Assembly: GCA_946800325.1 (NCBI GenBank)
Contig: OX326956.1
Location: 45,647,552-45,711,551, forward strand
Length of the DNA stretch: 64,000 nucleotides
From: Luzula sylvatica
Taxonomy: Eukaryota > Streptophyta > Magnoliopsida > Poales > Juncaceae
Direction: 5' to 3'
Position numbers and translations under genes: made by a program. Below, one piece after another: positions 10,839 through 21,509 of this stretch (its first letter is position 1; the number at the start of each line of letters is the position of its first letter). The notes under the pieces were generated by a model. That model saw only the letters and a list, made by a program, of their open reading frames with translations, had not been told where the DNA came from and did not search any database.

Positions 10839-11954
10839 CCCAGCTACTAACTTTATCTCGAAATCAACCTCTCGCTCCGGTGGCAACCCCGGCAACTCAT
10901 CCGGAAAAACCCGTACAAACTCACGTACAATAGGTATATCTTCTAATTGTACATACCCCGCATTAGATTGTGCACTCGCAAGAAAAGCAACACAATCATT
11001 AGCCATCACTCTATGCGAGGTAATCGCAGAAATAATCGGTCCTTCCCGACCGAGTTGTTTGGCCCTTACACTAATACGGGATCCATCCTCCAAATCAAAA
11101 TAAATCCAGGACTCCTGGCACACAATCGTCGCTCCGTGACGGGATAACCAATCCATTCCCAAAATGGCATCAAAGTCGAACATCTCGAGGACACTCAAAT
11201 CAATGGAAAACTCACGCTCACCGATTACCACTATCTTGCCCTCGCAACGTTCATTAACACTTACTCTCATACCCAAGGGCGTACTAACTACTAATGGTGT
11301 GACACTCGGGGTACAAACCCACTTTTGAGAATTAACAAGATCACGAGCCACGAAAGAATGACTCGCACCCGAATCAAACAAAACAAAAGCTGGTGCTCCA
11401 GAAATCAGAAATATACCTGTCACTGGATTGGCCATTGGCGCACTCGTCTCTGCCCCGACTACTCCCGATGGTGATACCGCTGCAAACATTCTCGCATTAC
11501 CGCGCCCAGCTCCTTGCGGTGTTTGTTCTGCTACTCGAGGTGGTGCAACATTAGGTCTGCCCGGATGAGGACAGTCCTTAGCGAAATGTCCAGGTTTTCC
11601 ACAATTGAAACAAAGACCACTCATCCTCCAACACTCCTTTCCCCCATGCTTAAACCCGCAACGGTTGCATCTCCGAATCTGTTTGGATCGGTTTTGTTGG
11701 GATTGCCCCGCGCCTTGATTCGGATAAAACCTCCTTTCGTTACGCGAACGCTTTCTTGGCGGGCTGGATTTGTGCGCTGGACTAGGTCGCGAACTCCCCG
11801 TTTGAACATCTCCATGAAACCTTTCACTAGTCCCACGCTCACACAAATTCCTCTCATAGTGACGAGCCGCATCACAGACTTGCGCGAAGGTATATCGCCA
11901 AAAATAAAATGGAAAAGGGTGCGGCAACCCGCCAGTATACAACTCGTATACCAC
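10839..11954 (-). pseudogene. Ty3/Gypsy gag (C-terminal part) and protease, separated from pol
   Basis: A minus-strand frame from about 11954 to the Copia junction encodes the end of gag and the aspartic protease of the same Gypsy element as 1-1727. Visible blocks: TFAQVCDAARHYER (end of the gag core), a basic Ser/Pro-rich linker, CNRCGFKHGGKEC then the zinc knuckle CFNCGKPGHFAKDCP, and protease VLFDSGASHSFVA followed by FDAILGMDWLSRHGA and DELPGLPPEREVDFEI, the usual lead-in to Gypsy RT. The frame enters the Copia LTR and stops there. The gag N-terminus is missing upstream of about 11900, where the frame becomes unlike gag (the first 25 or so residues look random). The element was therefore already deleted or rearranged at its 5' side, or an older indel lies there. 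Confidence 0.9.
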
Positions 11955-13690
11955 AGGCTCTTATATGATAAATTCACAAAAACATAAATACCACAACTCG
12001 AAAACAACGACACACGCAGATATATACATGCATCACCATAACATATACACACGAACACAAATAAACCTAGCGGAAGCATATAAACACAAACGCGACATAA
12101 CCAAACACCAAAAATAAACAAGATGTCGCATAAACAAAAGGCTCGCTGGCCAGAAACGGAAATAAACAAATATACACAAGATGGAGGTTCCGCGATGAAA
12201 ACGAAACCGTCGCACTCACACTCTAGACACCCGCTGCCCCGGAAAATCTGTCCACCGTGCCTAGACTCAAAACATTCAAATAAAATGGTTAGTCACGGAA
12301 GTGACTAAGTGAGTGAGTTTTGAGCCTAGCTTATTAAGATCGACCTTTTACATGCTAGTCAAAAACCTCGCTCAAAATAATCGAAATCATAAATCATATA
12401 TGTATATAAATACTTCTCAAAGTACTTGCCCCGGCTTTTCGAAATCAAAATCACTTACCTTCATACATAATCATATACATACTAATACTTTTACCGGGGT
12501 GAGGGCGCAAATAACACTCGACTGAAGTGCCAACCCCGAGTGGATAGCGAATCACAAACGGGCTGGAACATAACATAAAGTTCGGGAAGCGCGAATTCCC
12601 TACAAAAAAATGAGCTGACGACGGATATCCATGCGCCACAGCCAGACCCCACCATAAAGAGGGCGCCACGGGGTCGGGACTTTGCACTACATCAAGTTTG
12701 CTACGCAATTCCCTCCATAGAGCGCCACGGGGTCACGCGACACTACACCTATCAAACTAAAACATACCGGAGGAGCCGCGTATGTACACATAGGACCCTC
12801 TTTCAAAACCGTAAGCCCAGCTTACGTTTTATCAAATTCTACATACATATATATGATCAAATCTACATAATATATATTTTGTTGAGGTAACACGGTTTTT
12901 AAAGCAAAATACGGATTTGTAAAGCGAGAACCCTAGACTATCAAGTAAGGTCTAGAAACGCTCGTAATTGGATTCTTAATAAGAGAGAAGTGAAAGTAGC
13001 ACTCACCTAATGGAAAGAAACTCGACAAATACACGATTAAACGAAACGACGCAGAAAATGGAGCAACTTGAAACGTCGATGGAATTCTTCTTTTGATCTT
13101 CCCAACTCGTAAAACTCAACCTCTCGAAGATGATGACACTTTTCGTTTTGCGAAATCTCCTCTTTTCCTTGCTTTCTCCTCTTTTTCTCTCTTGTTTTCC
13201 TTAGGGTTTCATGAGTTTTAATGAAGGCAATGGATGGATGGAGAGAGACAACAAGCTGGCCGACTAAGTAGTTAGTGGAATTGTACTTTACATACATAAC
13301 CCCCTACTTTGATATAATTCCTAATAATTCAATTTACACCTATTTGAGGCTTATTTTGCAAACTCTACTTATTTGTGTTATTAATGGTTGGGTAATTATG
13401 CAATTAAGTCCCTATCATATATATATTTAAATAACCATAAAAATGAAATTACGATTATACCCTTTTGACAACTTTGACGCATAAGGAGTCGGTTGTGATC
13501 GTGGGACGAATCGTATTTAACATGGGTCTTATATTCTGGGATTTTAGGACTAATATTCCACAAATATCAAAACCCTATTTTTGATATTTATTACATGTTT
13601 AACAAAATAGATTATAAAAATCCATGACAATTGAATACCACGGTCCACGGGGAGAGAGAGGAAGTATTCTGACGGAATGTGTTTTTTTTT
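11955..13690 (-). other. Non-coding flank of the Gypsy element, possible 5' LTR or leader
   Basis: No gene is recognised. GC content is higher than in the AT-rich flanks. A GGCGCCACGGGGTC-like phrase occurs twice (12661-12676 and 12721-12736). By position it should hold the primer site and 5' LTR of the minus-strand Gypsy element, but no clear TGG primer site or LTR partner can be shown because the 3' LTR is outside the window. Confidence 0.4.
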
Positions 13691-13807
13691 AGGGGGAATT
13701 TCTCATATATCCTTACTAAACTCGAAAATTACATATTTGTCCCTCTTAAGTTGTAAATATCGTATTTATCCCTACTAAACACAATTAATATCAAATTTAT
13801 CCTTACT
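13691..13807 (+). repeat. Left terminal inverted repeat of the MULE
   Basis: Begins AGGGGGAATTTCTCATATAT and matches the reverse complement of 16549-16662 with about two mismatches. It contains TTTATCC(T/C)TACTAAA repeats that continue to about 13845. Confidence 0.9.
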
Positions 13808-14019
13808 AAAATTATTTAATATCAAATTTATCCCTACTGTTAAATTCACATTAAACTTAACAGAAATTTGAATATTATATTTAGTTGAATTATAAAGTTA
13901 AATTTTTTTTGACCATAATACCCTTACTAAACAATACTTCAAAATCCAAATAAACCTTACCCGTTAAAAAACTTGATCTTACCCTCATCACCGTTCATGT
14001 CTTCTCATTTCTCTTCATA

Positions 14020-14560
14020 ACACTCTTTTTCATTTCACTTCCTAACACTGGTCGATTTTCTCTTCACGGCGACTGAGCAACTAAGCACGGCGACTGAGCA
14101 ATTTCTTCTCGAAAATCGATTTCCTCTCATCTTCTCCTTTTCATCTTCTCATCTTCTCTTCCTAAAATCGATTTCCTCTTCTCGATTTAGGCAATTTCTT
14201 CTCGATTTCTAACACTGGTCGATTTCTCCTCGACTTCCTGGAGTGTGTAGCAACTGAGCATGGCGACTGAGCATGGCGATTTCTAACACTGGTCGATTTC
14301 TTCTCGACTTCCTGGAGTGTGTAACACTGGTCGTTTCTTCCACTTCTCGACTCTATCTTCTCTGGCATGGCGATTGAGGAAGGGCAAGGGGTGTGTAGCA
14401 ACTGAGCAAGGATTTTTTTCTCGACTTTAGCTTCAATTTCTCTTCTCTGGCGTTTTTGAGTTGTGTATCTCGTGGATTTCTCTTCTCTGGCGTTTCTGAG
14501 TTAGGGGTGTGGAGCGACTGGTGACTGGATTTCTAGTACAGGTACGCTCTGACATTTCTG
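14020..14560. repeat. Short imperfect repeats in the MULE sub-terminal region
   Basis: Phrases such as CACTGGTCGATTTC, TTCTCGACTTCCTGGAGTGT and GGCGACTGAGCA each recur two to four times, together with TTCTCTTCTCTGGCGTTT twice. No coding sense is seen. Sub-terminal repeats of this kind are common in MULEs and may bind transposase (inference). Confidence 0.65.
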
Positions 14561-14662
14561 AGTTATGTATCTCGTGGATTTCGCCTCTTTGTTTGAATAC
14601 AATGTTCAATCATATTCTCTGATAAATGTATTACTAAAATCTCTAATTAATTACTTTCTCTT

Positions 14663-14940
14663 TTAGATTGCAATTATATACCGTATATGCGAGTTTTTCG
14701 TGGGAAGGAACAAGCCTTGAAAGATATCTATGGTAAATGGAAAGATTCGTACTTACGGATGGATGACTTCAAAGAAGAATTGATTAGAAGAAATCCGGAG
14801 AGTGTGATCGATATTCATTTTGAGAAGATAAATGATGAGAATCACTTTCAACGTTTTCACTTCCAATGCGATATCAAAGAATTAGGCGTGATGATATTTA
14901 AGTTGAAGGGGTTCTATGTAATTTTAGTTTATTTTAGTTG
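14663..14940 (+). pseudogene. MULE transposase relic, N-terminal side of the transposase domain
   Basis: After a pyrimidine-rich TTTCTCTTTTAG that looks like a splice acceptor, the frame reads MRVFRGKEQALKDIYGKWKD, then a block with EELIRRNPESVIDI and HFQRFHFQCDIKELG. MuDR-type transposases have this pattern just before the first catalytic Asp: a YR-x-KxxAL helix, a Tyr/Leu-rich segment, an RxNPGS-V block and an F-x-RF/Y strand. The frame stops at 14939-14941, before any catalytic residue, so it cannot be active. Assignment rests on recognised spacing and motifs only. Confidence 0.65.
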
Positions 14941-15395
14941 AATCTAAGTTGTGGAATTTAAGTTATGAAATTTAGTTGTGAAATTGTTCAAATAAAATTA
15001 CATCAATAGAAAATACAAAACAAATCAAGAATTTTAGTTGTGAAATTGTTCAAATAAAATTACATCAATCAAAGTTATTACATCAACATTAAAATTTTAT
15101 TACATCAACATTAAAATTATTCACATCAATACTAAAATTATTCACATCAATACTCGTAGTACAAAACACATCGATACTCGTAGTACAAAACACATCGATA
15201 TTCGTATTACAAAACACATCAATTCCAATTCAAAACACATCAATTCCAATTCAAAACACATCAATTCCGATTCAAAATGCCGTCGAAAAATACCGTCTCG
15301 AGCCTGCCAAGTATGATTTGGAATCCTTCTCAAGCCTGCCAAATACCGTCTCGAGCATGCCAACTCACCGACGATCCATCTCCTTCTTTAAAGAC

Positions 15396-15809
15396 CTGGA
15401 GTTTGGAGGAGATACGTGCCAGCTCATCATCGTCAGGATCTGCCACGTCATCATCGTCGTCGTTGTCTCTATTCATCAACTTATATAATTGCCAATCTTC
15501 GTCTTTCGATCCAAACGTATCCTCTCCCTTGCCCCTAATAATATAGTTATAATGAATTAACACATCACCCAAACCGTACCAATAAGCTGGTACCAGTTTT
15601 CTAATGTATGCGTACCTATCAAAAACAGCGGTTGTGAGAAGCCTCATTCTCTCTCTCTGAGCCGCATTCAATCTCTCTCCACGCCCCACATTATTATTGT
15701 TATTATTACCATTACCATTTCCATTCCCATTTGTTTTGAATCTTTTTCTCTGCTCCACTCTCTCACATAACCCCTTATATTTCGCTCGCATCTCTTCCAA
15801 ATACAGCTT
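15396..15809 (-). pseudogene. Captured fragment of an actin-related protein 5 (ARP5)-like gene
   Basis: Minus strand. The first exon piece reads KLYLEEMRAKYKGLCERVEQ, an Asn/Gly-rich linker, then GRGERLNAAQRERMRLLTTA and VFDR. The next piece reads RGKGEDTFGSKDEDWQLYKL, an Asp-rich tract and DELARISSKLQ. As known to me, plant ARP5, the INO80 chromatin-remodelling subunit, has this TAAFDRGKGEDTFG..DEDWQLYK.. acidic block in an insertion within its actin fold. The pieces are separated by an 81-nt GT...AG intron (15535-15615) that is still present, so genomic DNA was copied, not a spliced message. Similarity ends at ...SSKLQ with CCAG/GTCTTT, another donor-like site. A frame of 183 codons runs through unspliced, but it has only part of the ARP5 insert and no ATP-binding actin motifs. 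Confidence 0.72.
15535..15615 (-). other. Retained 81-nt GT-AG intron in the captured ARP5-like fragment
   Basis: On the minus strand the sequence is ...TTTGATAG/GTACGC ... ATTATTAG/GGGCAAGG. Removing it joins FDR to GKGEDTFG with the Arg codon rebuilt across the junction. At 81 nt, divisible by three and without a stop, it can be read through in frame as 27 extra residues. Confidence 0.8.
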
Positions 15810-16380
15810 TGTTTCTCTCTCAAAATTTCCTCTCTGTTTCTCTCCAGAGAGAAAGAGAAAGTGCGAAAATAAATAAACCATACAATCGTCTCTCTTCTTC
15901 GAGTTGGTTCTGTTTCTCTCTCATCATTTCCTCTTCGGACCGGAACAGAGACAAGTGGGTACTTATCCTCTCCATTTCCACCAGCTAACCTATCCTCTCC
16001 AGACATGGAATATTTACGAATGGGCCCTTGGAAGTTGGATAATTGCAAAAAGAGGGCACCGACAGTTTGCTGAAATCGACCCGTTTGAAGTTTCCGCTCG
16101 GATTTATAATCGAAAGTAGCATCGAAGGACGGATGGAGTACCATCGCTGTCGCCGAGCTCTATCGCGTCGCCCAGCTATCCCTTCGACCAGCTATCCCTT
16201 CGCCCAGCTATCGCGTCGTCCTTTTATCGTGTCGCCTAGCTATCGCGTCGCACATCTTTAGAGGAGATTTCATCGCCATGCTCCATTGCGTCGCCGAGCT
16301 CGTTCCAAGAATCGTTCCAAGAAGAAGGGTGTGTTCGAAGAAGAAGAAGAGGTGTGGTTAGGGTTAGTGAAATGAGGGTT
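15810..16380. other. Other internal MULE sequence of unknown origin
   Basis: Minus-strand frames here (for example ATFDYKSERKLQTGRFQQTV at about 16115-16056) look partly protein-like, but I cannot name them; they may be further captured pieces. At 16145-16255 TATCGCGTCGCCCAGC-like units repeat about five times. GAAGAAGAAGAA follows near 16330. Confidence 0.4.
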
Positions 16381-16548
16381 CTAAAAGTTTTAGGGTAGAC
16401 AAGTTAACGGGTATGCGGGTATAAATTAGATATTGGATTAAGATTAGTGAAATAAGGGATAAATTAAATATTAGATTGAGTTAATGAAATGAGGGGTAAA
16501 TTAGTCATTTATATTAATTTTCTGTTAAATTTAACAAAAATGTTAAGA

Positions 16549-16662
16549 AAGGATAAATTTGATATTAATTGTGTTTAGTAGGGATAAATACGATATTTAC
16601 AACTTAAGATGGACAAATATGTAATTTTCGAGTTTAGTAGGGATATATGAGAAATTCCCCCT
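16549..16662 (-). repeat. Right terminal inverted repeat of the MULE
   Basis: Inverted partner of 13691-13807, ending ATATATGAGAAATTCCCCCT. Weaker similarity continues inward to about 16385 (AAGTTAACGGGT answers ACCCGTTAAAAAACTT at about 13960-13976). Confidence 0.9.
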
Positions 16663-17214
16663 TTTTTATTATTATTTCTTTACGAAGAATTGATACAAAA
16701 CTCCCAAAGATACACACAAATAATAGACAAATATAATTTTCTCTCTCTATTTTTTTAAATATTTTCTCTCACTTTCAATATTAAAGATTTGTTGCATTCA
16801 TAGGTACGCATGCATCTTCTCACATACAACTCTATATTTGAATAATACAATCATATATCACAACCTAATATTTATTCATACACACTACCTTTCAAACTAC
16901 ATTTCACACTAATTTAGTTATTACGTAAATACATAAATAAACATAACTTAAAAAACATTAATTTTTAAGTTACAAGTCTATTTTGCCAAACTAGTCGTTG
17001 CAACAGCTAGATATGCAAATTCAACAAAACAAACGTTATTTTTACATATGAGATTATTTTCCAACTAACGTTATTTTTACACAGAACACTCTCAGCGGAA
17101 GGCCCGCCCCCCTCCCACCCATGAAATCGAAAACGAAAATATTAGTTAGGAAGAAGGTGATGTCGCTCGTTTCAAAAGTAATAATTATAATAAATTTGTT
17201 GATATTTCACAAAC
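16663..17214. other. AT-rich spacer, nothing recognised
   Basis: No credible coding frame, repeat or RNA gene was seen. Confidence 0.6.
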
Positions 17215-17345
17215 ACTAAAGTAGTGTAGTGATAGGTGTTCAGGAAGTGTTAGGTCGTGAGTTCGAACCCCTCAAGGTACATATTTTGAATTTTTTTTTT
17301 TCTAATTCGGCCCCCCCTATATTTCGATTCTGGATCCGCCCTTGT
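17215..17345 (+). mobile_element. Possible tRNA-derived SINE fragment
   Basis: GAGTTCGAACCCC at about 17260 matches a Pol III B box, with a weak A-box-like TAGTGTAGTG about 35 bp upstream. A T-rich stretch and CTGGATCCGCCCTTG follow. No poly-A tail or target duplication was found. Confidence 0.35.
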
Positions 17346-17734
17346 TTGAATGTGAAATTTTCGACAATCATGAACAAGTGCAAACATGAAAATGTGGACG
17401 TTGGAACTTTCACATCGGAACATTCACTACTTTATGTAAATAATTTGTACACAAAAACAATTCAATTCATAATAAAGATTTATCTTTCTATATTTTTGTA
17501 TTGTTTAGCTTTCATTTATAAAATTTAGATGTATTTCATTAGTTATATATCAAATTTTCATTAATTTTTGTAAATTATTATAATTATATGAGTTGGACGA
17601 TGTACTTAAAAATATATGAACTATTAAGATGGATTTTATAAAAATATATGAACTATTAAGCTGGATTTTTGTATCATTTTGAGGGATAAAATGAATCGTC
17701 ACCTACACATTATTTCATATATAAAATTCCCAAG

Positions 17735-19020
17735 GGAGACTACCGTCTTCCTATTTCAAAAAAAAAAAAAAAATCTTTTCTTTGAACATTCAAAGTAAAA
17801 GAAAAATTACCGTCCTTTCGTTGTACTTTTCTACCCAATCAATGAAAGTGGCAGCGGAATAAATAGGGTCCGTTTGATTTTGTGGTATTAGAAGATATTA
17901 TTAGAGGTGACAATCGGGCTGATCGGGTTGGATTCGGGACGGGTCATTTTGGGTTCAGGTCGTTTCGGGTTGCGGGTCATCGGATCGCGGATTGTTCGAA
18001 TTTCGAGTCGTTCGGGTTCAGAGTCAGATCGTTTCGGATTTCAGGTCATTCGGTTTCGGGTCGTTTCGGTTTTCGAGTCATTCGGGTTCGGATCGTTTCG
18101 GTGTTCGGGTCATTCAGGTTCGGATCGTTTTGGTTTTCGGGTCATTCGGTTCTGGATCGTTTCAATTTCGGGTCATTTGGGTCTTGACTATATTAATTTT
18201 CGGGTAATTCGGATTTCGCAAAATTTGATTTTGAACCAGTTGATTTTCCAAAAATTTAGTTATCGGATAATTCGGAAATTTTTTATTGATTCCAAGATAT
18301 TTTAGCAATATTATATTGATTTTAACTATAATATTTTAATTTTCGGGTCATTCGAGTCGTGAGTTTCGGGTCATGAGTTTCGGATCATTCGTGTTTCGGG
18401 TTAGTTCGGGTTTTGGGTTGTTCGGATTTCGGGTCATTCGGTTTCGGGTCAATTTCGGGTTCGGGTCATTCGGGTTCGGATCATTCGGATTTGGTTTCGG
18501 GTCGTTGACTTTTCAACATTTTCGGATCGGATCGGGTCTGGTTCGGATTCGCATTCGGATCGGGTCAGATTTTGCCAGCTCCAGGGATTATGCAAGAAAA
18601 TATATTTGTTTTTAAGATAAATAATGTTTTGTTGTTTGATTTGAAATCTCCTGGTCCATCGTACTTTCTTCTCATCTAATGTTTCCTTAAAATATGGGAA
18701 AATCAAGAATACACACAATGTGATGGATAAAGAATCTAAATTAGTTTCTTCTTGCTTGCATGCTAAATGCTAAAACATTAAATTATGTGTATTTTATTTA
18801 ATATATTAACGTAATTAACATGATAATCAACAAAAGACACATAATTACCAATTAATCAATATTGATTAATAATGATTAATTCAAATAGATATTAATTATT
18901 TATTATGTGATGCATATTAATTATCATGTTAATGAAATACGTAATTAGCATATAGAGGAAGTGGTGGTGAAATCCGGGGGCAGGCTAAATGGCCTCAATC
19001 ATTTTCAGACTAAGTGAAAT
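17735..19020 (+). repeat. Triplicated segment, copy A part 1 (promoter side)
   Basis: Shares long, nearly collinear sequence with 41085-41616 + 43680-43900 (copy B) and 55540-56300 (copy C). Markers are GAAAGTGGCAGCGGAATAAA (about 17844), TAGGGTCCGTTTGATTTTGT (about 17865), AGATAAATAATGTTTTGTTG (about 18616) and TCAATCATTTTCAGACT (about 18996). It is interrupted by a hAT miniature element. Unlike B and C, it ends before the TATA box and ATG and runs into AT microsatellite. Confidence 0.85.
17902..18583. mobile_element. hAT-type miniature element built of GGGTCATTCGGGTTCGG repeats
   Basis: Copy C has an uninterrupted site (GGTATTAGAAGGGATTATGC at about 55674), which fixes the insertion. Ends are TAGAGGTGACAA and the inverse of TGGAGCTGGCAA, imperfect inverted repeats of hAT style. 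The flanking 8-mers GATATTAT (17894-17901) and GGGATTAT (18584-18591) agree at 6 of 8. The interior is a degenerate minisatellite of TTCGGGTCATTCGGTTTCGG-like units. Apparent plus-strand frames of 70-130 codons here (17882-18305, 18373-18615) are repeat artefacts. Confidence 0.8.
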
Positions 19021-19430
19021 GAGCTAAATATTTGAAGGACATCATTGTCTTATTTGAAAAGTAAAATTTATTGTTTGATGTATAGGATAATTGAAAAGTA
19101 GTTATAATGATTTGAGATATATGAGATATGTTTTATTTGAAAAGTAGTTGGTATATATATATTTATTATTATTACTGTTACATTTAATGAATAAATCAAT
19201 AAAAATAATAATAATTTATTATTATTATTACTATTACTATTATTATTATCAAAATAATAATTTTATTAATAATTATAATTATTACAGTTAGTAATAATAA
19301 TAATATTATTATATTATATTTATCACAATAATAATAATTACTAATCATCATTATTACATTTAATAATAATAAAAATATTATATTATATTATTATCTCAAT
19401 AATAATAATTACTAATTGTAATTATTACAA

Positions 19431-19478
<48 letters not shown>

Positions 19479-19839
19479 TTAATAAAAATATTATATTATA
19501 TTATTATCACAATTATAATAATTACTAATTATAATGATTATATTTAATAATAATAATAAAAATATTATATTATATTATTTTCACAATATTAATTATTACA
19601 AATTATAATTATTACATTTAATAATAATAATAATAAAAATAATAAAATTATTATAATTATTTTTATCATTTTTATTATTATTACATTTAATATTATTTTT
19701 GTAATTTTTTATTATAATTTTTATAATTTTTAATAATATTAATATTATAATTATTTTTAATTATTACAATCTTAATTACTTTATGATAATAAAAAATATT
19801 ATAATTATAATTAATACTATTATTATTATGACATTTAAT

Positions 19840-19911
<72 letters not shown>

Positions 19912-20332
19912 TAATTATAATATAGTATAATTTCTAATTACTAATTAATAATAAAAATGTGTTTATTTTAAATTTTAAATTAAAAAAAGTAAACATAATA
20001 TAGTATATTTTCTAATTCATAATTAATATATTAAATAAATAAACAATATAATATTTACTATACACACTATTATATATAACATAATATATTATTATATATT
20101 AAATACTTAATGATATGTATGTAATATTATATAATATTACCAAATATTAAATATATATTACAATTAGAAATAATTATATGAACATAATATTATATATTCA
20201 TTAATTATATATTTATTTAATATTTACATATATTAATTAGGGCGAAAGGTATGAAAGACATTTGTGTTGTCCTAACTTTTTTGAAGGACACACTTTGAGA
20301 AAAAATGTAGGGGTGATAGTGTGAGAGACAAG
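19021..20332. repeat. AT-rich tract with long (TAA)n / (TTA)n microsatellites
   Basis: From about 19150 to 19930 the sequence is nearly all TAA/ATT triplets, including an uninterrupted (AAT)n run at about 19431-19480 and opposing (TAA)n and (TTA)n runs at about 19843-19910 that can fold back. AT-only sequence continues to about 20240. It replaces the promoter/exon part present in copies B and C. Confidence 0.9.
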
Positions 20333-20883
20333 TAGGGGTGTCAATGGTTCGAAATTACCCGGATCCAGATACGGTTCGGATAATAAACGGATACAGATAC
20401 GGTTCGGATATTGTTGGATACGGATACGGATACGGTTCTCTTTCGGATATTAAAACGGATACTATGTTATCATAACATAACTTACTTTTTAGCTATAAAT
20501 ATATATAATTTGTAACATAAACGATAATTATGATTATATTTAAACGTAATTTTACGATTGTGAGTTTAAATCACTCACATATCATTAATTTGTATATGAT
20601 TTTTTAATTAATATCAAATATAATATATAAAAATAATATATAATATGTGTATCCGGATTCGTTTCCGGATACTCGAATCTGGTTCCGAGTATCCGGATCC
20701 TAAAAATACACGGATCCGGTCCCCGCACCAAAACCTAATATCGAATCCGGTTTCGGATCCTAAAATTAGCAACCAGATCCATATCCGGATCCACTCGAAT
20801 CCGGATATTTTTTTCGAATCCAGATATTTCTTCGGATACGGTTCGGATCGGTTCGGGTAATATCCACACCATTGACATCCCTA
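20333..20883. mobile_element. hAT-type miniature element with perfect 8-bp target duplication
   Basis: Starts TAGGGGTGTCAATGGT and ends with its inverse, ACCATTGACATCCCTA (one mismatch). GAGACAAG flanks both sides (20325-20332 and 20884-20891). An 8-bp duplication with TAGGG-type ends is diagnostic of hAT. The 551-bp interior is made of CGGATACGGTTCGGAT / CCGGATCCGGATAC units near both ends with an AT-rich core; no transposase. Confidence 0.92.
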
Positions 20884-20939
20884 GAGACAAGCCATCGGAA
20901 TTTGACTTTCCTTCATTTTCTTTTAAAATTTAACTCAGA

Positions 20940-21505
20940 TTCTTTTTTCTTTTTTTTCATAAAAAGCACAAACAAATGAACAAAAAAAAAACTAGCTGAA
21001 AATTTGAAATATAAGAAGACAAAAATTTACAAGAATTTGAAACATGCTTACCCTCCAAATTTGTAATATCGTAGCTAATACATTTTTCATACTGGCCGTG
21101 TTTATTTTTCCCCCTCTTCGCTTTTTTTCTTCAGTAGTTGAAAGGAGAGCTCTCCCGATAGATCCGTTATATAGGCCAACACGGGGATGTCAGTTTGCAA
21201 GTCACTGTGGTCTACCTCGTATATACCGCAACCCGCATAATGGGCAGGCGCCACCTTCTCCTGATCATACAATAACAAACCAGAAGGGAAACAAAATTCT
21301 GACAATGGGAACTAGAAGTCTAGAAGTACTGGTGACGAAAAATCATGACATCAAGATGAAATGATTGATGTATAAATTATGTGGATTTCATCAAAAAAAA
21401 AAAAATAGTTCTGTGATAACCAGAGACGGAACTTCAATAGTTTATCAGGGGTGGGCGGCAAATCTTTTTACATGAAATTTGTGTACGTCACTTGTTGCCT
21501 GTAAT
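20940..21505 (+). repeat. Triplicated segment, copy A part 2
   Basis: Matches 56440-56523 followed by 59476-59950 of copy C. The join in copy C is exactly where a Helitron sits, so this copy preserves the empty site AAATTTACAAG (about 21023-21033). It holds the conserved block at 21135-21275. Confidence 0.88.
21135..21275 (+). other. Conserved possible exon after a splice-acceptor-like CTTTTTTTCTTCAG
   Basis: Immediately after a pyrimidine tract and CAG, this block stays well conserved in copy C (59600-59775). One plus-strand frame gives PTRGCQFASHCG in A and PTRGCQSASHCG in C, followed in both by PHNG(Q/R)APPSPD. This could be the Cys/Pro-containing mature part of a small secreted peptide. 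However, splicing phase does not fit the signal-like exon at 56243, and copy A has a frame change after the block. I do not recognise a family. Confidence 0.3.
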
Positions 21506-21509
21506 TTTT

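Larger units (their letters stand above)
13691..16662. mobile_element. Mutator-like element with long TIRs carrying host gene fragments (Pack-MULE type)
   Basis: The two ends are long inverted repeats (about 113 bp with roughly two mismatches, then decayed similarity for another 100-200 bp). Inside lie a MULE-transposase-like fragment on the plus strand and an ARP5-like fragment with an intron on the minus strand. The flanks are T-rich (TTTTTTTTTA left, TTTTTTATTA right: 9 of 10 alike), compatible with a 9-10 bp target duplication but weak evidence because of low complexity. Length is 2,972 bp. Without a complete transposase it is non-autonomous. Confidence 0.82.

Noticed and set aside
15330..15881. 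A real 183-codon host protein
   Set aside because: It reads through an intron, starts outside the ARP5 homology and lies inside a transposon.
17882..18305. Arg/Phe/Gly-rich frames such as GFRSFRVSGH repeats
   Set aside because: Translation of a GC-rich minisatellite inside a hAT miniature element.
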